Of a stretch of 64,000 bases of DNA, positions 1 to 12,060 are shown piece by piece. This stretch comes from Wenzhouxiangella sediminis (GTDB lineage: Bacteria; Pseudomonadota; Gammaproteobacteria; Xanthomonadales; Wenzhouxiangellaceae), in contig NZ_QUZK01000035.1 of the NCBI RefSeq assembly GCF_003410055.1, forward strand, positions 1 through 64,000, in the 5' to 3' direction. How positions within the stretch are numbered: position 1 is the stretch's first letter; each line of letters starts with the position of its first letter. A model generated the notes under the pieces. The model ran no database searches. It saw nothing but the letters and a program-made list of their open reading frames with translations, and was not told where the DNA came from. The position numbers and the translations under genes were made by a program.

Positions 1-225
1 TTTCAGGTTTCAGGTTTCAGGTTTCAGGTTTCAGGTTTCAGGTTTCAGGTTTCAGGGTTCAGGGTTCAGGCAAAACTAAGGGGTTCCGGGTTCCGGGTTC
101 CGGCCCTCAAGATAGCATCGGGGCATTTCAGCCGCCCCGCATGCACGGTGCACAGCTTGTCGGCAACGATCCCGAAGCTTCACCAAACGCTCCTGAAACC
201 TGAACCCTGAAACCTGAACCCTTCT
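1..225. repeat. Dispersed inverted heptad-repeat element, copy A
   Basis: Eight perfect tandem copies of TTTCAGG occupy 1-56, followed by two GTTCAGG units to 70. Three GGGTTCC units follow at 81-103, then a unique core, then the inverse array (CCTGAAA/CCTGAAC, four units) at 192-219. The 41 nt at 157-197 are identical to 33487-33527 in copy D. Read from serS, the stop codon is followed by AGAAGG and then the array. The window edge cuts the left arm. I see no gene in this stretch. Confidence 0.9.
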
Positions 226-1683
<1,458 letters not shown>

Positions 1684-1690
1684 AGGCTTT

Positions 1691-3182
<1,492 letters not shown>

Positions 3183-3184
3183 GG

Positions 3185-4042
3185 CTAGTCCTGCTGCTTG
3201 TCCAGGTAGCGGAAGAAGTCCGACTCGGCGTCGAGCAGCATGACGTCGTTCTGCGTGCCGATGCTGGCGTTGTATGCCTCGAGGCTACGCCAGAAGGAAT
3301 AGAAATCCCGGTTCTGGTTGAACGCCTCGGCATAGATGGCGGCCGCCCGCGCATCACCCTCACCACGCAGTCGCTGCGCATCGCGTTGCGCCTCGGCCAG
3401 CAGGATCCGTACCCGGCGGTCGGCATCGGCGCGGATTCTCTCGGCCTCTTCCCGACCGAGCGAGCGCAACTCGTTGGCATACTCCGTGCGCTGGGTCTCC
3501 ATGCGGTCGAAGACGGAACTGAGCACTTCGTCGGTCAGCTCGATCTTCTTGATTCGAACGTCGATGACATCGATACCGAAATCCTCGAAGCGCTGGTCGG
3601 CTCGAACCACGAGCGCTTCCATCATCTCGCGGCGCTGCTCGGAGACGACCTCGCTGAGCGTGCGCTGTGCGAACTCGTCACGCAGGTCGTTCCGGATCAG
3701 CTCCGACAATCTCGCTCGCGTGAACACCTGGTCGCCCCGCGTGGCCACGTAGTAGTCGCGCGGGTTCATGATGCGCCACTTCACGTAGTAATCGACTTCG
3801 ACGAACTTCTGCTCGGCGGTGTTCATCTGCTCGGGCCGCATGTCCATCGTCATCAGGCGATTGTCGAACTTGCGGATGTTGTTGATGAACGGGACCTTCG
3901 TGTGCAGGCCCGGCTCGTAGTCCGTCTGCACGACTTCACCGAGCCGGAAGCGAATGGCGTATTCGGTTTCCTTGACGATGAACAGGCTGCTGAGGCCGAC
4001 GACCACGAGCGCGATCAACACGATGGGAATAAGCAATCTCAT
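3185..4042 (-). CDS. hflC: HflC, SPFH-domain modulator of FtsH protease
   Basis: HflC pairs with HflK to build the large periplasm-facing cage around the FtsH membrane protease. The start MRLLIPIVLIALVVVG begins with the single N-terminal membrane anchor and leaves one base between the hflK stop and this start codon. The SPFH/band-7 domain follows (ETEYAIRFRLGEVV), then a long charged helix (residues of about 190-250) rich in Glu, Arg and Ala. It is 285 aa, slightly short relative to E. coli HflC (334 aa). Confidence 0.96.
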   Translation of the reverse strand: MRLLIPIVLIALVVVGLSSLFIVKETEYAIRFRLGEVVQTDYEPGLHTKVPFINNIRKFDNRLMTMDMRPEQMNTAEQKFVEVDYYVKWRIMNPRDYYVATRGDQVFTRARLSELIRNDLRDEFAQRTLSEVVSEQRREMMEALVVRADQRFEDFGIDVIDVRIKKIELTDEVLSSVFDRMETQRTEYANELRSLGREEAERIRADADRRVRILLAEAQRDAQRLRGEGDARAAAIYAEAFNQNRDFYSFWRSLEAYNASIGTQNDVMLLDAESDFFRYLDKQQD

Positions 4043-4043
4043 A

Positions 4044-5207
4044 TCAACGATCCTCCCGGCCGGTGCGGCTGCGCGGATCAGTCTGGGTCTGGGTCGTGCC
4101 CGAACCCCTCTGGTCATCCTGCAAGGTCATGGGCGGCGGTGGCGCCAGCGACGAGCCACCCTGGCTCAGCCGATCGATGGGGAGGTACAGCATGTTGTTG
4201 CTCGATGGGGCATCCATGAGGATCTTCGCCGAGCGACCAAAGACCGTTTCGAGCGTCTCGATATAGAGACGTTCGCGGGTCACCTCCGGGGCCTGTTCGT
4301 ATTCGGTCAGCAGCGCGACGAAGCGATCTGCTTCACCGGTTGCCTCGGCGATCTTGGCGTCGCGATAGCCCTCGGCCTCCTCCATGACGCGTGCGGCCCG
4401 ACCGCGCGCCTCGGGCACCACCTGGTTGGCGTAGGCCTGCGCTTCGTTGGCAAAGCGGATCTGATCCTCGCGGGCCCGAACGACGTCGTCGAAGGCCTGG
4501 CGCACCTGCGACGGCGGCCGGACTTCCTGCAGGTTGAACGATGTGATCTCGATGCCGACCTCGTAACGCGCGATGATCTCCTCGAGCAACGCCTGCGTGT
4601 CGAGCGCGATCTGCCCGCGGCCGATCTCGAGGATGAAATCCATGTTGTTGGTACCGACGATCTCGCGGATGGCGCTGTCGGCCGCGTGCGAAAGCGACAC
4701 CTCCGGCTGTGAGACGTTGAACAGGAAGTCCTCCGGCGTGACCACGCGATACTGCACCGCGTAGGCCAGATCGATGAGGTTCTCGTCACCGGTCAGCATG
4801 CGGCTGGAGTTCTCCAGCGAGCGCACCCGGCTGACGTTGACCTTCTGCACTTCTTCGACCGGCTGCGGCAGGGTGAACTTCAGGCCCGGGGCGACGGTGC
4901 GGTTGTACTCACCGAAGCGCAGGACGACGCCGCGCTCGGATTCGTCGATGATGTGGACCGAGCTCCAGGCGACCCAGATGACCAGCAACAGGACCACGAG
5001 GCCGACGAAGGGCGCGAAGGAACCACCGCCCGAGCCGCCCTTGCGGCCGCCGCCGTCGTCGCCACCGCCGCCCATGATCTTCTTCAGGCGCCGTTGCACG
5101 TTGGCAAATACTTCGTCGAGGTCCGGCGGCTGCTGACCGTTGCCCCCTTTCCAGGGGTCGCGATCGCCTCCGCCGCCACTGCCGCGTCCGGGTTCGTTCC
5201 AGGGCAT
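4044..5207 (-). CDS. hflK: HflK, SPFH-domain modulator of FtsH protease
   Basis: HflK is the partner of HflC. The chosen start MPWNEPGRGSGGGG is preceded by GGAGA at good spacing and matches the family N-terminus, a Gly/Pro-rich cytosolic segment with WxPGG-like character (DPWKGGNGQQPPDLDE). One transmembrane helix (FAPFVGLVVLLLVIWVAW, about residues 58-75) is followed by the SPFH domain with SERGVVLRFGEYNRTVAPGL. The protein is 387 aa. It lies downstream of hflX and directly upstream of hflC. Confidence 0.96.
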   Translation of the reverse strand: MPWNEPGRGSGGGGDRDPWKGGNGQQPPDLDEVFANVQRRLKKIMGGGGDDGGGRKGGSGGGSFAPFVGLVVLLLVIWVAWSSVHIIDESERGVVLRFGEYNRTVAPGLKFTLPQPVEEVQKVNVSRVRSLENSSRMLTGDENLIDLAYAVQYRVVTPEDFLFNVSQPEVSLSHAADSAIREIVGTNNMDFILEIGRGQIALDTQALLEEIIARYEVGIEITSFNLQEVRPPSQVRQAFDDVVRAREDQIRFANEAQAYANQVVPEARGRAARVMEEAEGYRDAKIAEATGEADRFVALLTEYEQAPEVTRERLYIETLETVFGRSAKILMDAPSSNNMLYLPIDRLSQGGSSLAPPPPMTLQDDQRGSGTTQTQTDPRSRTGREDR

Positions 5208-5312
5208 TGATATCTCCGTGATTTCGTCCTTGCGCCGGTCCACTGGCCGACCACTGCCGGCCCCGTTCACTCGCTGCAGATGAGCCGCGCGGCGCCCGAT
5301 GCTCGGAATCGA

Positions 5313-6620
5313 TTAGTTTAACAGGAGTTGCTCGGCCAGTTGTCCATCCGCTCCCCGCAGTCGGGCGAGTTTCCGGGCATCCCGCTCATCGAGATCGACC
5401 TCCAGGCGACTGGAGCCGTCATCCTCGATCCGCTCGTCGACCACCACACCCAGATCGAACAGGCGCGATCGCAACCGCTGCCCCTCGACCGGCACATGGA
5501 TCTCCCGTCGGATCCGGCCCTCGGCCAGCCGCTCCGACAGCGCTGCGGCGAAGTCGTCGAGCCCTTCGCCGCCCTCAGCCGACAGCCAGACGGCCGTGAT
5601 CCGGCCGTCGGCATCGCGTTCCAGGCCCGGGCCGCGCTCGGTCAGGTCGACCTTATTGAAGACCTTGAGCATGGGCAACTCGCCGGCACCGATATCGTCG
5701 AGCACTTCTTCGACCACAGACTGCTGCTGCAGCCGGTCGGGATCGGCGGCGTCGATCACGTGCACGACCAGGCTGGCCGACAGCGTTTCTTCCAGCGTGG
5801 AGCGGAAGGCAGCGACCAGCTCGTGCGGCAGCTCACGAATGAAGCCGACGGTGTCCGACATCAGCACCGACGAGCCGGCCAGGCCCTCGATGCGTCGAAC
5901 CGTTGGGTCGAGCGTGGCAAACAACTGGTCGCGCGCCATCACCTCGCCCGAGGTGAGGCGATTGAACAGCGTCGACTTGCCGGCGTTGGTGTAGCCGACC
6001 AGCGCCACGAGTGGCACCTCGCTGCGATTGCGGGCACGCCGCCCCTGCTCGCGGCGCTGCTGTACCTTTTCCAGGCGCGCGGTCAGCTGGCGTATTCGGT
6101 TGCCGAGCAGGCGACGGTCCGTTTCGAGCTGGGTTTCACCCGGCCCGCGCATGCCGATACCGCCGCGCTGGCGCTCGAGGTGGGTCCAACCGCGCACCAG
6201 CCGCGTCGACAGGTGGCGCAGCTGCGCCAGCTCGACCTGCAGCTTGCCCTCGTGCGAGCGGGCCCGCTGGGCGAAGATATCGAGAATCAGGGTGGTCCGG
6301 TCGAGCACGCCGCGCTTGAGGCTGCGCGCGAGGTTTCGCTCCTGAACGGGGCTGAGCCTGCCGTTGACGAGCACCAGTTGCGCTTCGCTCGCCTCGGCTC
6401 GCTCACGCACTTCATCGACCTTGCCGCTGCCGACCAGGTACTTGGGATCGGGCGCGTCTCGCGGAGCCAGCACCTCATCGACCACCTCGAGCCCGGCCGA
6501 CCGGGCCAGCAGGCGAAACTCGGTGCGCGATTCCTCGCCCGAATCCGGCCCGAGAACCGGATGCAGCAACAGGGTCCTGGAGGCGCCGCCAGCGACGGCT
6601 GGCGCGAAATCTTCTATCAG
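5313..6620 (-). CDS. hflX: GTPase HflX, ribosome-associated
   Basis: HflX is a ribosome-binding GTPase that rescues or splits 70S ribosomes under stress. The N-terminal HflX domain ([17 protein letters not shown]), the Arg-rich linker ([19 protein letters not shown]) and the G domain ([18 protein letters not shown]) are all present. The first conventional start is TTG at 6569, but an open, family-like stretch ([10 protein letters not shown], aligning with GEQAVLVH of E. coli HflX) continues upstream. No ATG, GTG or TTG lies between the in-frame stop and 6569. I therefore place the start at CTG 6620, which overlaps the hfq TGA and has GGAGG 10 nt upstream; ATA at 6617 is the alternative. This start is uncertain but gives a normal length of 435 aa. 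Confidence 0.9.
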   Translation of the reverse strand: MIEDFAPAVAGGASRTLLLHPVLGPDSGEESRTEFRLLARSAGLEVVDEVLAPRDAPDPKYLVGSGKVDEVRERAEASEAQLVLVNGRLSPVQERNLARSLKRGVLDRTTLILDIFAQRARSHEGKLQVELAQLRHLSTRLVRGWTHLERQRGGIGMRGPGETQLETDRRLLGNRIRQLTARLEKVQQRREQGRRARNRSEVPLVALVGYTNAGKSTLFNRLTSGEVMARDQLFATLDPTVRRIEGLAGSSVLMSDTVGFIRELPHELVAAFRSTLEETLSASLVVHVIDAADPDRLQQQSVVEEVLDDIGAGELPMLKVFNKVDLTERGPGLERDADGRITAVWLSAEGGEGLDDFAAALSERLAEGRIRREIHVPVEGQRLRSRLFDLGVVVDERIEDDGSSRLEVDLDERDARKLARLRGADGQLAEQLLLN

Positions 6621-6856
6621 GGCTGCTCGTCCTCCGCCAGGTCACCGATGTGCACGTTGCGAGCCGGCACGACGGTGGAAATGGCATGCTTGTAGATCAT
6701 CTGGCTGACCGAATTCTTCAAAAGCACCACGAAGTTGTCGAACGACTCGATCTGTCCCTGCAGCTTTATGCCGTTGACGAGAAAGATCGAAACCGGAACG
6801 CGTTCGCGCCTTAATGCATTGAGAAACGGATCCTGTAACGACTGACCCTTGGACAT
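6617..6856 (-). CDS. hfq: RNA chaperone Hfq
   Basis: Hfq is a hexameric Sm-like protein that pairs small RNAs with mRNAs. The 79-residue protein has the full Sm1 and Sm2 motifs: [27 protein letters not shown], cited here as the segment from residue 8 to 34, and then [10 protein letters not shown] with the conserved KH. The C-terminal tail is very short ([15 protein letters not shown]), unlike the long tail of E. coli Hfq. AAGGAG stands 8 nt before the ATG. The gene lies between miaA and hflX. Confidence 0.98.
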   Translation of the reverse strand: MSKGQSLQDPFLNALRRERVPVSIFLVNGIKLQGQIESFDNFVVLLKNSVSQMIYKHAISTVVPARNVHIGDLAEDEQP

Positions 6857-6946
6857 CTTGACTCTCCTTAGAAGTTCTTTTTCAGCCTGTTAATAATTCT
6901 TATGGGGTCGACGCCAGGTCGGGAACCGGCCGGGGCCGGGGCACAA

Positions 6947-7924
6947 TCAATCGGTCCTGGTTCCAACTCGATATTGTGCAAAAAAGTCGCCTACCTGCCT
7001 GAAAATCAAATCAATTGTACGATCTTGCAGTGAATCGTGCCATAGCGCACCCGACATTCTCCGCAACGCGGTCAATTGCCGCTTGGCCAGCTGCCGGGTC
7101 GCCGCGACCGCCTTGCGCCGGCAATCGGCCTGGCACCCGCCCTCGTCGAGACAACTCCAGACCTGACGATAGCCCACGCTCTTCATCGAAGCGTGAGCGG
7201 CGCTCAGGCCCGGCCTGGCCCTGAGGCGCTCGACCTCGGACAAGAAACCGGCCTCGCGCATCTGCTCGAAACGCCTGGCAATGCGCTCATGAAGAATATG
7301 GCGATCAGCCGGCGTCAGAACAAGGCGCAGCGCCTCCAGCCTGGGATAGCGGTTGTGTCCGTGGTGAGCGCTCGGCCCTGAGCCGGTCAGGCGCAGGATT
7401 TCGACCGCGCGCTGAATCCGCTGCTTATCCGCGGGACGAATGGCCGCCGCCGCGGCCGGATCATGCCGCGCCAGCTCGGCGTGCAGGGCCCGCCAGCCGC
7501 GCGATGCAGCCTCGGCGGCGATGACCCTGCGCAACTCGGGATCGGCCGGCGGCATGGGATCGAGACCGTAGAGGAGCGCCCTGTAGTAGAGCATCGTGCC
7601 GCCGACGAGCACCGGCCAGCGTCCGGCGGCATGGATTCTACGGATCTCGCTGGCGGCATCGACGGCGAAATCCGCGGCCGAATAGGTCTCCTCGGGGTCC
7701 CGAATGTCGATGAGCGCATGCGGATAGCGGGCCAGCGTACCGGCATCGGGCTTGGCCGAGCCGATATCGAGCCCCCTGTAGACCTGAGCCGAATCGACGC
7801 TGACCAGCTCGACGGGGAAACGGTCGTGCAGGGCGAAAGCGGCCGCTGTCTTGCCGGCCGCCGTGGGGCCCATCAGGAAAACCGCGGGAGGCAGCTCCCG
7901 CCGGCCACGTTCCTTATTGACCAC
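6947..7924 (-). CDS. miaA: tRNA dimethylallyltransferase
   Basis: MiaA adds a dimethylallyl group to A37 of tRNAs that read codons starting with U. The P-loop GPTAAGKT is at residues of about 19-26, followed by DSAQVYRGLDIGSAKP, the dimethylallyl diphosphate/tRNA recognition signature. The protein is 325 aa. It overlaps the end of mutL by 11 nt, so translational coupling is likely. A 90-nt gap separates it from hfq. Confidence 0.96.
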   Translation of the reverse strand: MVNKERGRRELPPAVFLMGPTAAGKTAAAFALHDRFPVELVSVDSAQVYRGLDIGSAKPDAGTLARYPHALIDIRDPEETYSAADFAVDAASEIRRIHAAGRWPVLVGGTMLYYRALLYGLDPMPPADPELRRVIAAEAASRGWRALHAELARHDPAAAAAIRPADKQRIQRAVEILRLTGSGPSAHHGHNRYPRLEALRLVLTPADRHILHERIARRFEQMREAGFLSEVERLRARPGLSAAHASMKSVGYRQVWSCLDEGGCQADCRRKAVAATRQLAKRQLTALRRMSGALWHDSLQDRTIDLIFRQVGDFFAQYRVGTRTD

Positions 7925-9677
7925 GCAGGAAAAGCCGGTCGAGGGCCTTCATGTCCAGCTGCACCCAGGTCGGGCGACCGTGGTTGCACTGGTCGGAGCG
8001 CTCGGTGCGCTCCATGTCGCGCAGCAGGGCGTTCATCTCGTCGATGTTCAGCCGCCGGTTGGCCCGGACCGAACCATGGCAGGCGATGGTCGACAGCAGT
8101 TCGTCCAGCACGGTCTCGATACGCTGGCTCTGGCCGAGCGCCACGAGGTCGGCGAGCACGTCGCGCACCAGCCCCTGGCCGTCGGCCCGTGCCAGCAGGG
8201 CCGGCACCGCGCGGATCACGACCGCCTCGGGGCCGGCAAGGCCCAACTCGAAGCCCAGCCGTTCGAGCCCTTCTATGTGGCGCTCAAGGGCTCGGCCTTC
8301 ACGTTCCGAGACGGCAATCTTTTCAGGCACCAGCAGCTGCTGCGATCGCACTCGCTCTTCGCTCCAGGCCTGCTTGAGTTGCTCGTAGACGATGCGCTCG
8401 TGGGCGGCGTGCATATCGACGACGATCAGGCCGTCGGCGTTCTCGGCCAGCACGAAGACCCCGTGGATCTGGGCCACGGCGAAGCCCAGCGGCGGGATTT
8501 CGTCGCCGGCGGCCTGCTCTCGCCCTTGCCCCGCGCGGGCCAGTTCGGCATAGCGCGAGACCGTCTCTGCCACGCCCAGGCCCAGCCCGGACTGATTGCC
8601 CTCGCCCTGCCAGCCCGCCGCGCTCGGCGCGGCGGCGTGAGCCCTCGATGCGGCGGCCATCTGGGCCGACTCGCCGCCGGGCCGCGTGCCCGAAAGCGCA
8701 TGGTGGATGGTCTTGAAGAGGAAATCGTGGACCAGCCGGCCGTCGCGGAAGCGCACTTCGTGCTTTTGCGGGTGCACGTTGACGTCCACGCGCTGCGGAT
8801 CGAGCTCCAGCATCAACGCGAAGGCCGGGTGACGGCCGTGGAACAGCACGTCACGGTAGGCCTGGCGCACGGCGTGGGCAACGAGACGGTCCCGGACCAG
8901 GCGGCCGTTGACGAAGAAGAACTGCAGGTCGGCCTGGCTGCGCGAAAACCCGGGCCGCGCGATCCAACCCGTCAGCCGCAAGCCGGCGTGGGCCTCTTCG
9001 AGCACGATGGCCTGCTCCATGAAGGCTTCGCCGCAGACGGCCGCCACCCGCCGGTTGCGCGTGGCTTCGTCGGCCGCCGGCGCCAGGCTGCGCACCATCC
9101 GGCCGTCGTGCGCCAGGTCGAGCGCCACATCCATCCGGGCCAGTGCGAGCCGCTTGAGCAGGTCGTCGATGTGGCCGAACTCGGTGCGCTCGGTGCGCAT
9201 GAACTTGCGCCGGGCGGGCGTGTTGTAGAACAGGTCGCGCACCTCGATGACCGTCCCCTCGGGCATGCCGGCGGGCCGCACCTCGCCGACCTTCCCGGCC
9301 TCGGCCTCGAGTTCAAAACCGCTGTCGGCGCCGGCCGGACGCGAGGCCAGCCGCAGGCGCGAAACGGAAGCGATCGAAGGCAGCGCCTCACCGCGAAACC
9401 CAAGGGTGGCCACGCCCTCCAGGTCGTCGAGGGACTCGATCTTGCTGGTCGCATGCGCGCTCAGGGCCAGTGCCAGCTCGTCGCGCGAAATGCCGCAACC
9501 GTCGTCGCTGACCCGGATCCTGCGCGCCCCGCCGCGCTCGGCCTCGACGCGGATCCGGCCGCTGCCGGCATCCAGGCTGTTTTCGACCAGTTCCTTGACG
9601 ATCGAAGACGGCCGCTCGATGACTTCACCGGCGGCAATCTGGTTGACGAGATGGACGGGCAGCTTGCGAATCGGCAT
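7914..9677 (-). CDS. mutL: DNA mismatch repair protein MutL, with endonuclease motifs
   Basis: MutL couples mismatch recognition by MutS to strand incision. The N-terminal GHKL ATPase is clear: IAAGEVIERPSSIVKELVEN, DDGCGI and TLGFRGEAL. The C-terminal dimerisation domain carries DMHAAHERIVYE, ACHGSVRANRRL and CNHGRPTW. These match the metal-binding endonuclease motifs of MutL proteins from MutH-less bacteria, with Met in place of the usual Gln of DQHA. It is 587 aa. A 330-nt repeat-filled gap separates it from amiC upstream. Confidence 0.97.
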   Translation of the reverse strand: MPIRKLPVHLVNQIAAGEVIERPSSIVKELVENSLDAGSGRIRVEAERGGARRIRVSDDGCGISRDELALALSAHATSKIESLDDLEGVATLGFRGEALPSIASVSRLRLASRPAGADSGFELEAEAGKVGEVRPAGMPEGTVIEVRDLFYNTPARRKFMRTERTEFGHIDDLLKRLALARMDVALDLAHDGRMVRSLAPAADEATRNRRVAAVCGEAFMEQAIVLEEAHAGLRLTGWIARPGFSRSQADLQFFFVNGRLVRDRLVAHAVRQAYRDVLFHGRHPAFALMLELDPQRVDVNVHPQKHEVRFRDGRLVHDFLFKTIHHALSGTRPGGESAQMAAASRAHAAAPSAAGWQGEGNQSGLGLGVAETVSRYAELARAGQGREQAAGDEIPPLGFAVAQIHGVFVLAENADGLIVVDMHAAHERIVYEQLKQAWSEERVRSQQLLVPEKIAVSEREGRALERHIEGLERLGFELGLAGPEAVVIRAVPALLARADGQGLVRDVLADLVALGQSQRIETVLDELLSTIACHGSVRANRRLNIDEMNALLRDMERTERSDQCNHGRPTWVQLDMKALDRLFLRGQ

Positions 9678-9700
9678 GCCGTACAGTTTACCGGACCGCG

Positions 9701-10008
9701 TCAGGTTTCAGGTTTCAGGTTTCAGGTTTCAGGCGGCGGCCGCTCTTGCAGGTGGGCGGCTTCGCCGCGATGGGTTGGGGGCTGGGTGTTCCGGGTTCCG
9801 GGTTCCGGGTTCCGGGTTCCGGGTTCCGGGTTCCGGGTTCCGGGTTCTGGGTTCTGGAGGACAGCGCTCAGGTGTCAGCGTTGGCGGCGAGGGCGACTCG
9901 ATATGAACTGAAGCAGTCGGCGGGCACGGCGCGAGGGTTTTCGGCAAGTCACTCGGGGCCCCGCCCAATGCGCCTGAAACCTGAAACCTGAACCCTGAAA
10001 TCCTTCTT
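9701..10008. repeat. Dispersed inverted heptad-repeat element, copy B
   Basis: This fills the whole 331-nt gap between amiC and mutL, which holds no gene. The left arm is four perfect TTTCAGG units at 9706-9733 (plus a partial unit). A GGGTTCC array of about nine units runs at 9784-9857 with its last copies drifting to GGGTTCT. The right arm is CCTGAAA/CCTGAAC at 9973-10000. The amiC stop codon, read on the minus strand, is followed by AAGAAGGA and then the array. A core segment at about 9926-9977 aligns without gaps to the core of copy D. Confidence 0.92.
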
Positions 10009-11319
10009 CTAGGATCCCGCTGGGATCACCAGCACCGCGCCCGGATGGATGACATCCCCGTCGATATTGTTGGCCTGCCGGATGCGGGACACGCTGGTGC
10101 GGTATTTCTGCGCGATCACGCCCAGGGTATCGCCGCGCTCGACGATGTGGCGGCTGCCTTCCCGATTGGCGGCGATCCAGGTGCCCTGCGGCGCGGTCTC
10201 GAAGAAATGTCGGCGCACGCCGTTGACGATGGCCTCGGCGACCTGGCTACGGTGCGTGCCGCTGTTGAGATTGGCCTCGTCGTGCGGATTGCTGATGAAC
10301 CCGACCTCGACCAGGACGCTCGGGACGTCGGGCGAGCGCAGCACCACGAAATTGGCCCGCTCGACCCGCTCGCGGTGCTGCTTGCCCACGCGAGCGAGCT
10401 GACCGAGGATGGCCTCGGCGGCTTCCGTGCTGTATTCCATGGCCACGTTCTGCGACAGGTCGAGCAATACCGAACTCAGCACGTCGTCGTCGCGATCCAG
10501 CTTGACCCCGCCGACCAGGTCCGATCGGTTCTCGCTTCGGGCCAGCCACTTGGCTGCCTCACTGGAAGCGCCGCGGCGCGACAGGACGTAGACGGAACTC
10601 CCGCGAACCCGGCGATCCCGGAACGCATCCGCGTGGATCGACAGGAACAGGTCCGCGCGAGCCTCGCGCGCTCGCGCATAGCGTTCTTCGAGGGGAATGT
10701 AATAGTCACCGGTGCGAATCAGTACGCTGCGCATGCCCGGCTCAGCGTCGATCTGCTCCTTGAGCTCACGCGCCAGGGCCAGGGCCACGGTCTTTTCGTA
10801 GGTACCGGACGGCCCGATGGCGCCCGGATCCTCGCCGCCGTGCCCGGCGTCGATGGCCACGATCATGTCGCGTTCGCCGCCCTGGGCCGACTGGACCGCC
10901 TCGCGCACGCGCTGCTCGGCGGTCTGCCCATCCTCGGGATACAGGTCGACGACGAGTCGATGGCCATATTCCCCGGCCGGGGCGAGCAGGAAACTCTGGG
11001 GGCGCACTGTTCCTTCGAGATCGAGCACGACGCGCAGGTCGTGACCTTCGCGCACGCCATGACGAACGCGACGGATCACGCCGCTGTGTTCCTCGTCAAG
11101 CTCCAGTACGCGGTCGAGATCGACATCGTCGATGTCGATGACCACGCGCGAAGGGTTGTCCAGCGTGAACAGGCGGTAGTCCACGCGCTGATCGAGATCG
11201 AGCACCGCGCGCGTGCTGTCCGGACTGGCCCAGACACGCAGGTTGCGCACCTCGCCGGCGGCCGCCGACAGACTGGCCGCTACCAGCAGAAACCCTAGAA
11301 GCGTGATTGCCTTGCGCAT
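10009..11319 (-). CDS. amiC: N-acetylmuramoyl-L-alanine amidase (AMIN-Amidase_3-LysM)
   Basis: This periplasmic zinc amidase cleaves the stem peptide from muramic acid during daughter-cell separation. The start MRKAITLLGFLLVAASLSAAAG opens with a signal peptide. An AMIN domain (about residues 22-130) targets the septum. The Amidase_3 domain begins IVAIDAGHGGEDPGA with the zinc histidine; SIHADAF and VEVGFISNPHDE complete the site. A LysM domain follows at the C-terminus (GDTLGVIAQKYRTS). It is 436 aa. AmiB versus AmiC naming cannot be settled here; the domain order AMIN plus LysM resembles AmiB of E. coli. Confidence 0.95.
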   Translation of the reverse strand: MRKAITLLGFLLVAASLSAAAGEVRNLRVWASPDSTRAVLDLDQRVDYRLFTLDNPSRVVIDIDDVDLDRVLELDEEHSGVIRRVRHGVREGHDLRVVLDLEGTVRPQSFLLAPAGEYGHRLVVDLYPEDGQTAEQRVREAVQSAQGGERDMIVAIDAGHGGEDPGAIGPSGTYEKTVALALARELKEQIDAEPGMRSVLIRTGDYYIPLEERYARAREARADLFLSIHADAFRDRRVRGSSVYVLSRRGASSEAAKWLARSENRSDLVGGVKLDRDDDVLSSVLLDLSQNVAMEYSTEAAEAILGQLARVGKQHRERVERANFVVLRSPDVPSVLVEVGFISNPHDEANLNSGTHRSQVAEAIVNGVRRHFFETAPQGTWIAANREGSRHIVERGDTLGVIAQKYRTSVSRIRQANNIDGDVIHPGAVLVIPAGS

Positions 11320-11572
11320 GTGGAATCGACCCTCGGCCGCAAGTTCCACTCAATCATGCACTGACGGGAGGATTTTTTCAAGCCAAATCGGAAGCTTGCG
11401 AATACTTTCCAGAAGCTGCTTGGGGAAACGCATCCAACCCCGCGACCGGCCGTGGCCGACGCCACAAAGGCCTGCGTCGTCAATGGATTGCGCAGGAGAG
11501 GCCCGGCGTCCGCCAGGACTCGGGCGCAAGTGCCTGTTTCGACGAGCGCGTGCGGGAGTCGGAAGGGTCGTC

Positions 11573-12022
11573 TCAGGCCGATTCGACGCGGATATCGAGC
11601 AGGCGCGAGAGTTCCTGACGGCGCGGCGGGGCGAGGATGTCGGCCAGGGTATAGCCGTCGAGCACCTCCAGAAATGCCTTCTTCGCTTCCGACAGCATGC
11701 CGACGAGCGCGCAGGCCGGCGTGATCACGCATTCGTTGTCGGGTCGCATGCACTCGACCAGACCGAGATCGGGCTCCATGGCCCGCACGATGCGCCCCAC
11801 CTTGAGCTGGCCCGCATCGGCCGAGAGCGTCAGACCGCCGCCCACGCCCCGGACGGAATCGATGAAGCCCTCCGCGGCCAGCTGCTGCACGACCTTCATG
11901 AGGTGGTTCCGGGAGATGCCGTAAGCCTCGGAAATCTCGCGGATCGTGCATCGGCGGTCATCATGCAGGCCCAGGTAGATGAGCACGCGCAGGGAAAAAT
12001 CGGTGTACTGGGTCAGGCGCAT
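11573..12022 (-). CDS. Rrf2-family transcriptional regulator, NsrR-like
   Basis: This 149-residue protein has the N-terminal winged helix of Rrf2 regulators (MRLTQYTDFSLRVLIYLGLH, then ISEAYGISRNHLMKVVQQL). Three cysteines in ECMRPDNECVITPACAL match the spacing that holds the iron-sulfur cluster in NsrR, the nitric-oxide sensor. It is divergent from the AidB-like gene with an 81-nt shared control region containing a perfect palindrome. NsrR is the best family guess; IscR is less likely because the Cys pattern and length fit NsrR better. No nitric oxide detoxification gene lies nearby. Confidence 0.9.
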   Translation of the reverse strand: MRLTQYTDFSLRVLIYLGLHDDRRCTIREISEAYGISRNHLMKVVQQLAAEGFIDSVRGVGGGLTLSADAGQLKVGRIVRAMEPDLGLVECMRPDNECVITPACALVGMLSEAKKAFLEVLDGYTLADILAPPRRQELSRLLDIRVESA

Positions 12023-12060
12023 CGCGTGATTCTAACCCGCCGACCGTCAGCTTTTGTATA

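Noticed and set aside
1-225. CRISPR array
   Set aside because: The 7-nt units are directly adjacent with no spacers of 30-40 nt, and no cas gene is present.
7851-9911. 686-residue plus-strand open frame opposite mutL
   Set aside because: It is the mirror of mutL codon bias and runs into repeat arrays; the mutL reading has intact ATPase and nuclease motifs.
11350-11572. Small gene between amiC and the Rrf2 regulator
   Set aside because: Short frames exist on both strands but none has a ribosome-binding site plus family resemblance; I see nothing definite in these 220 nt.
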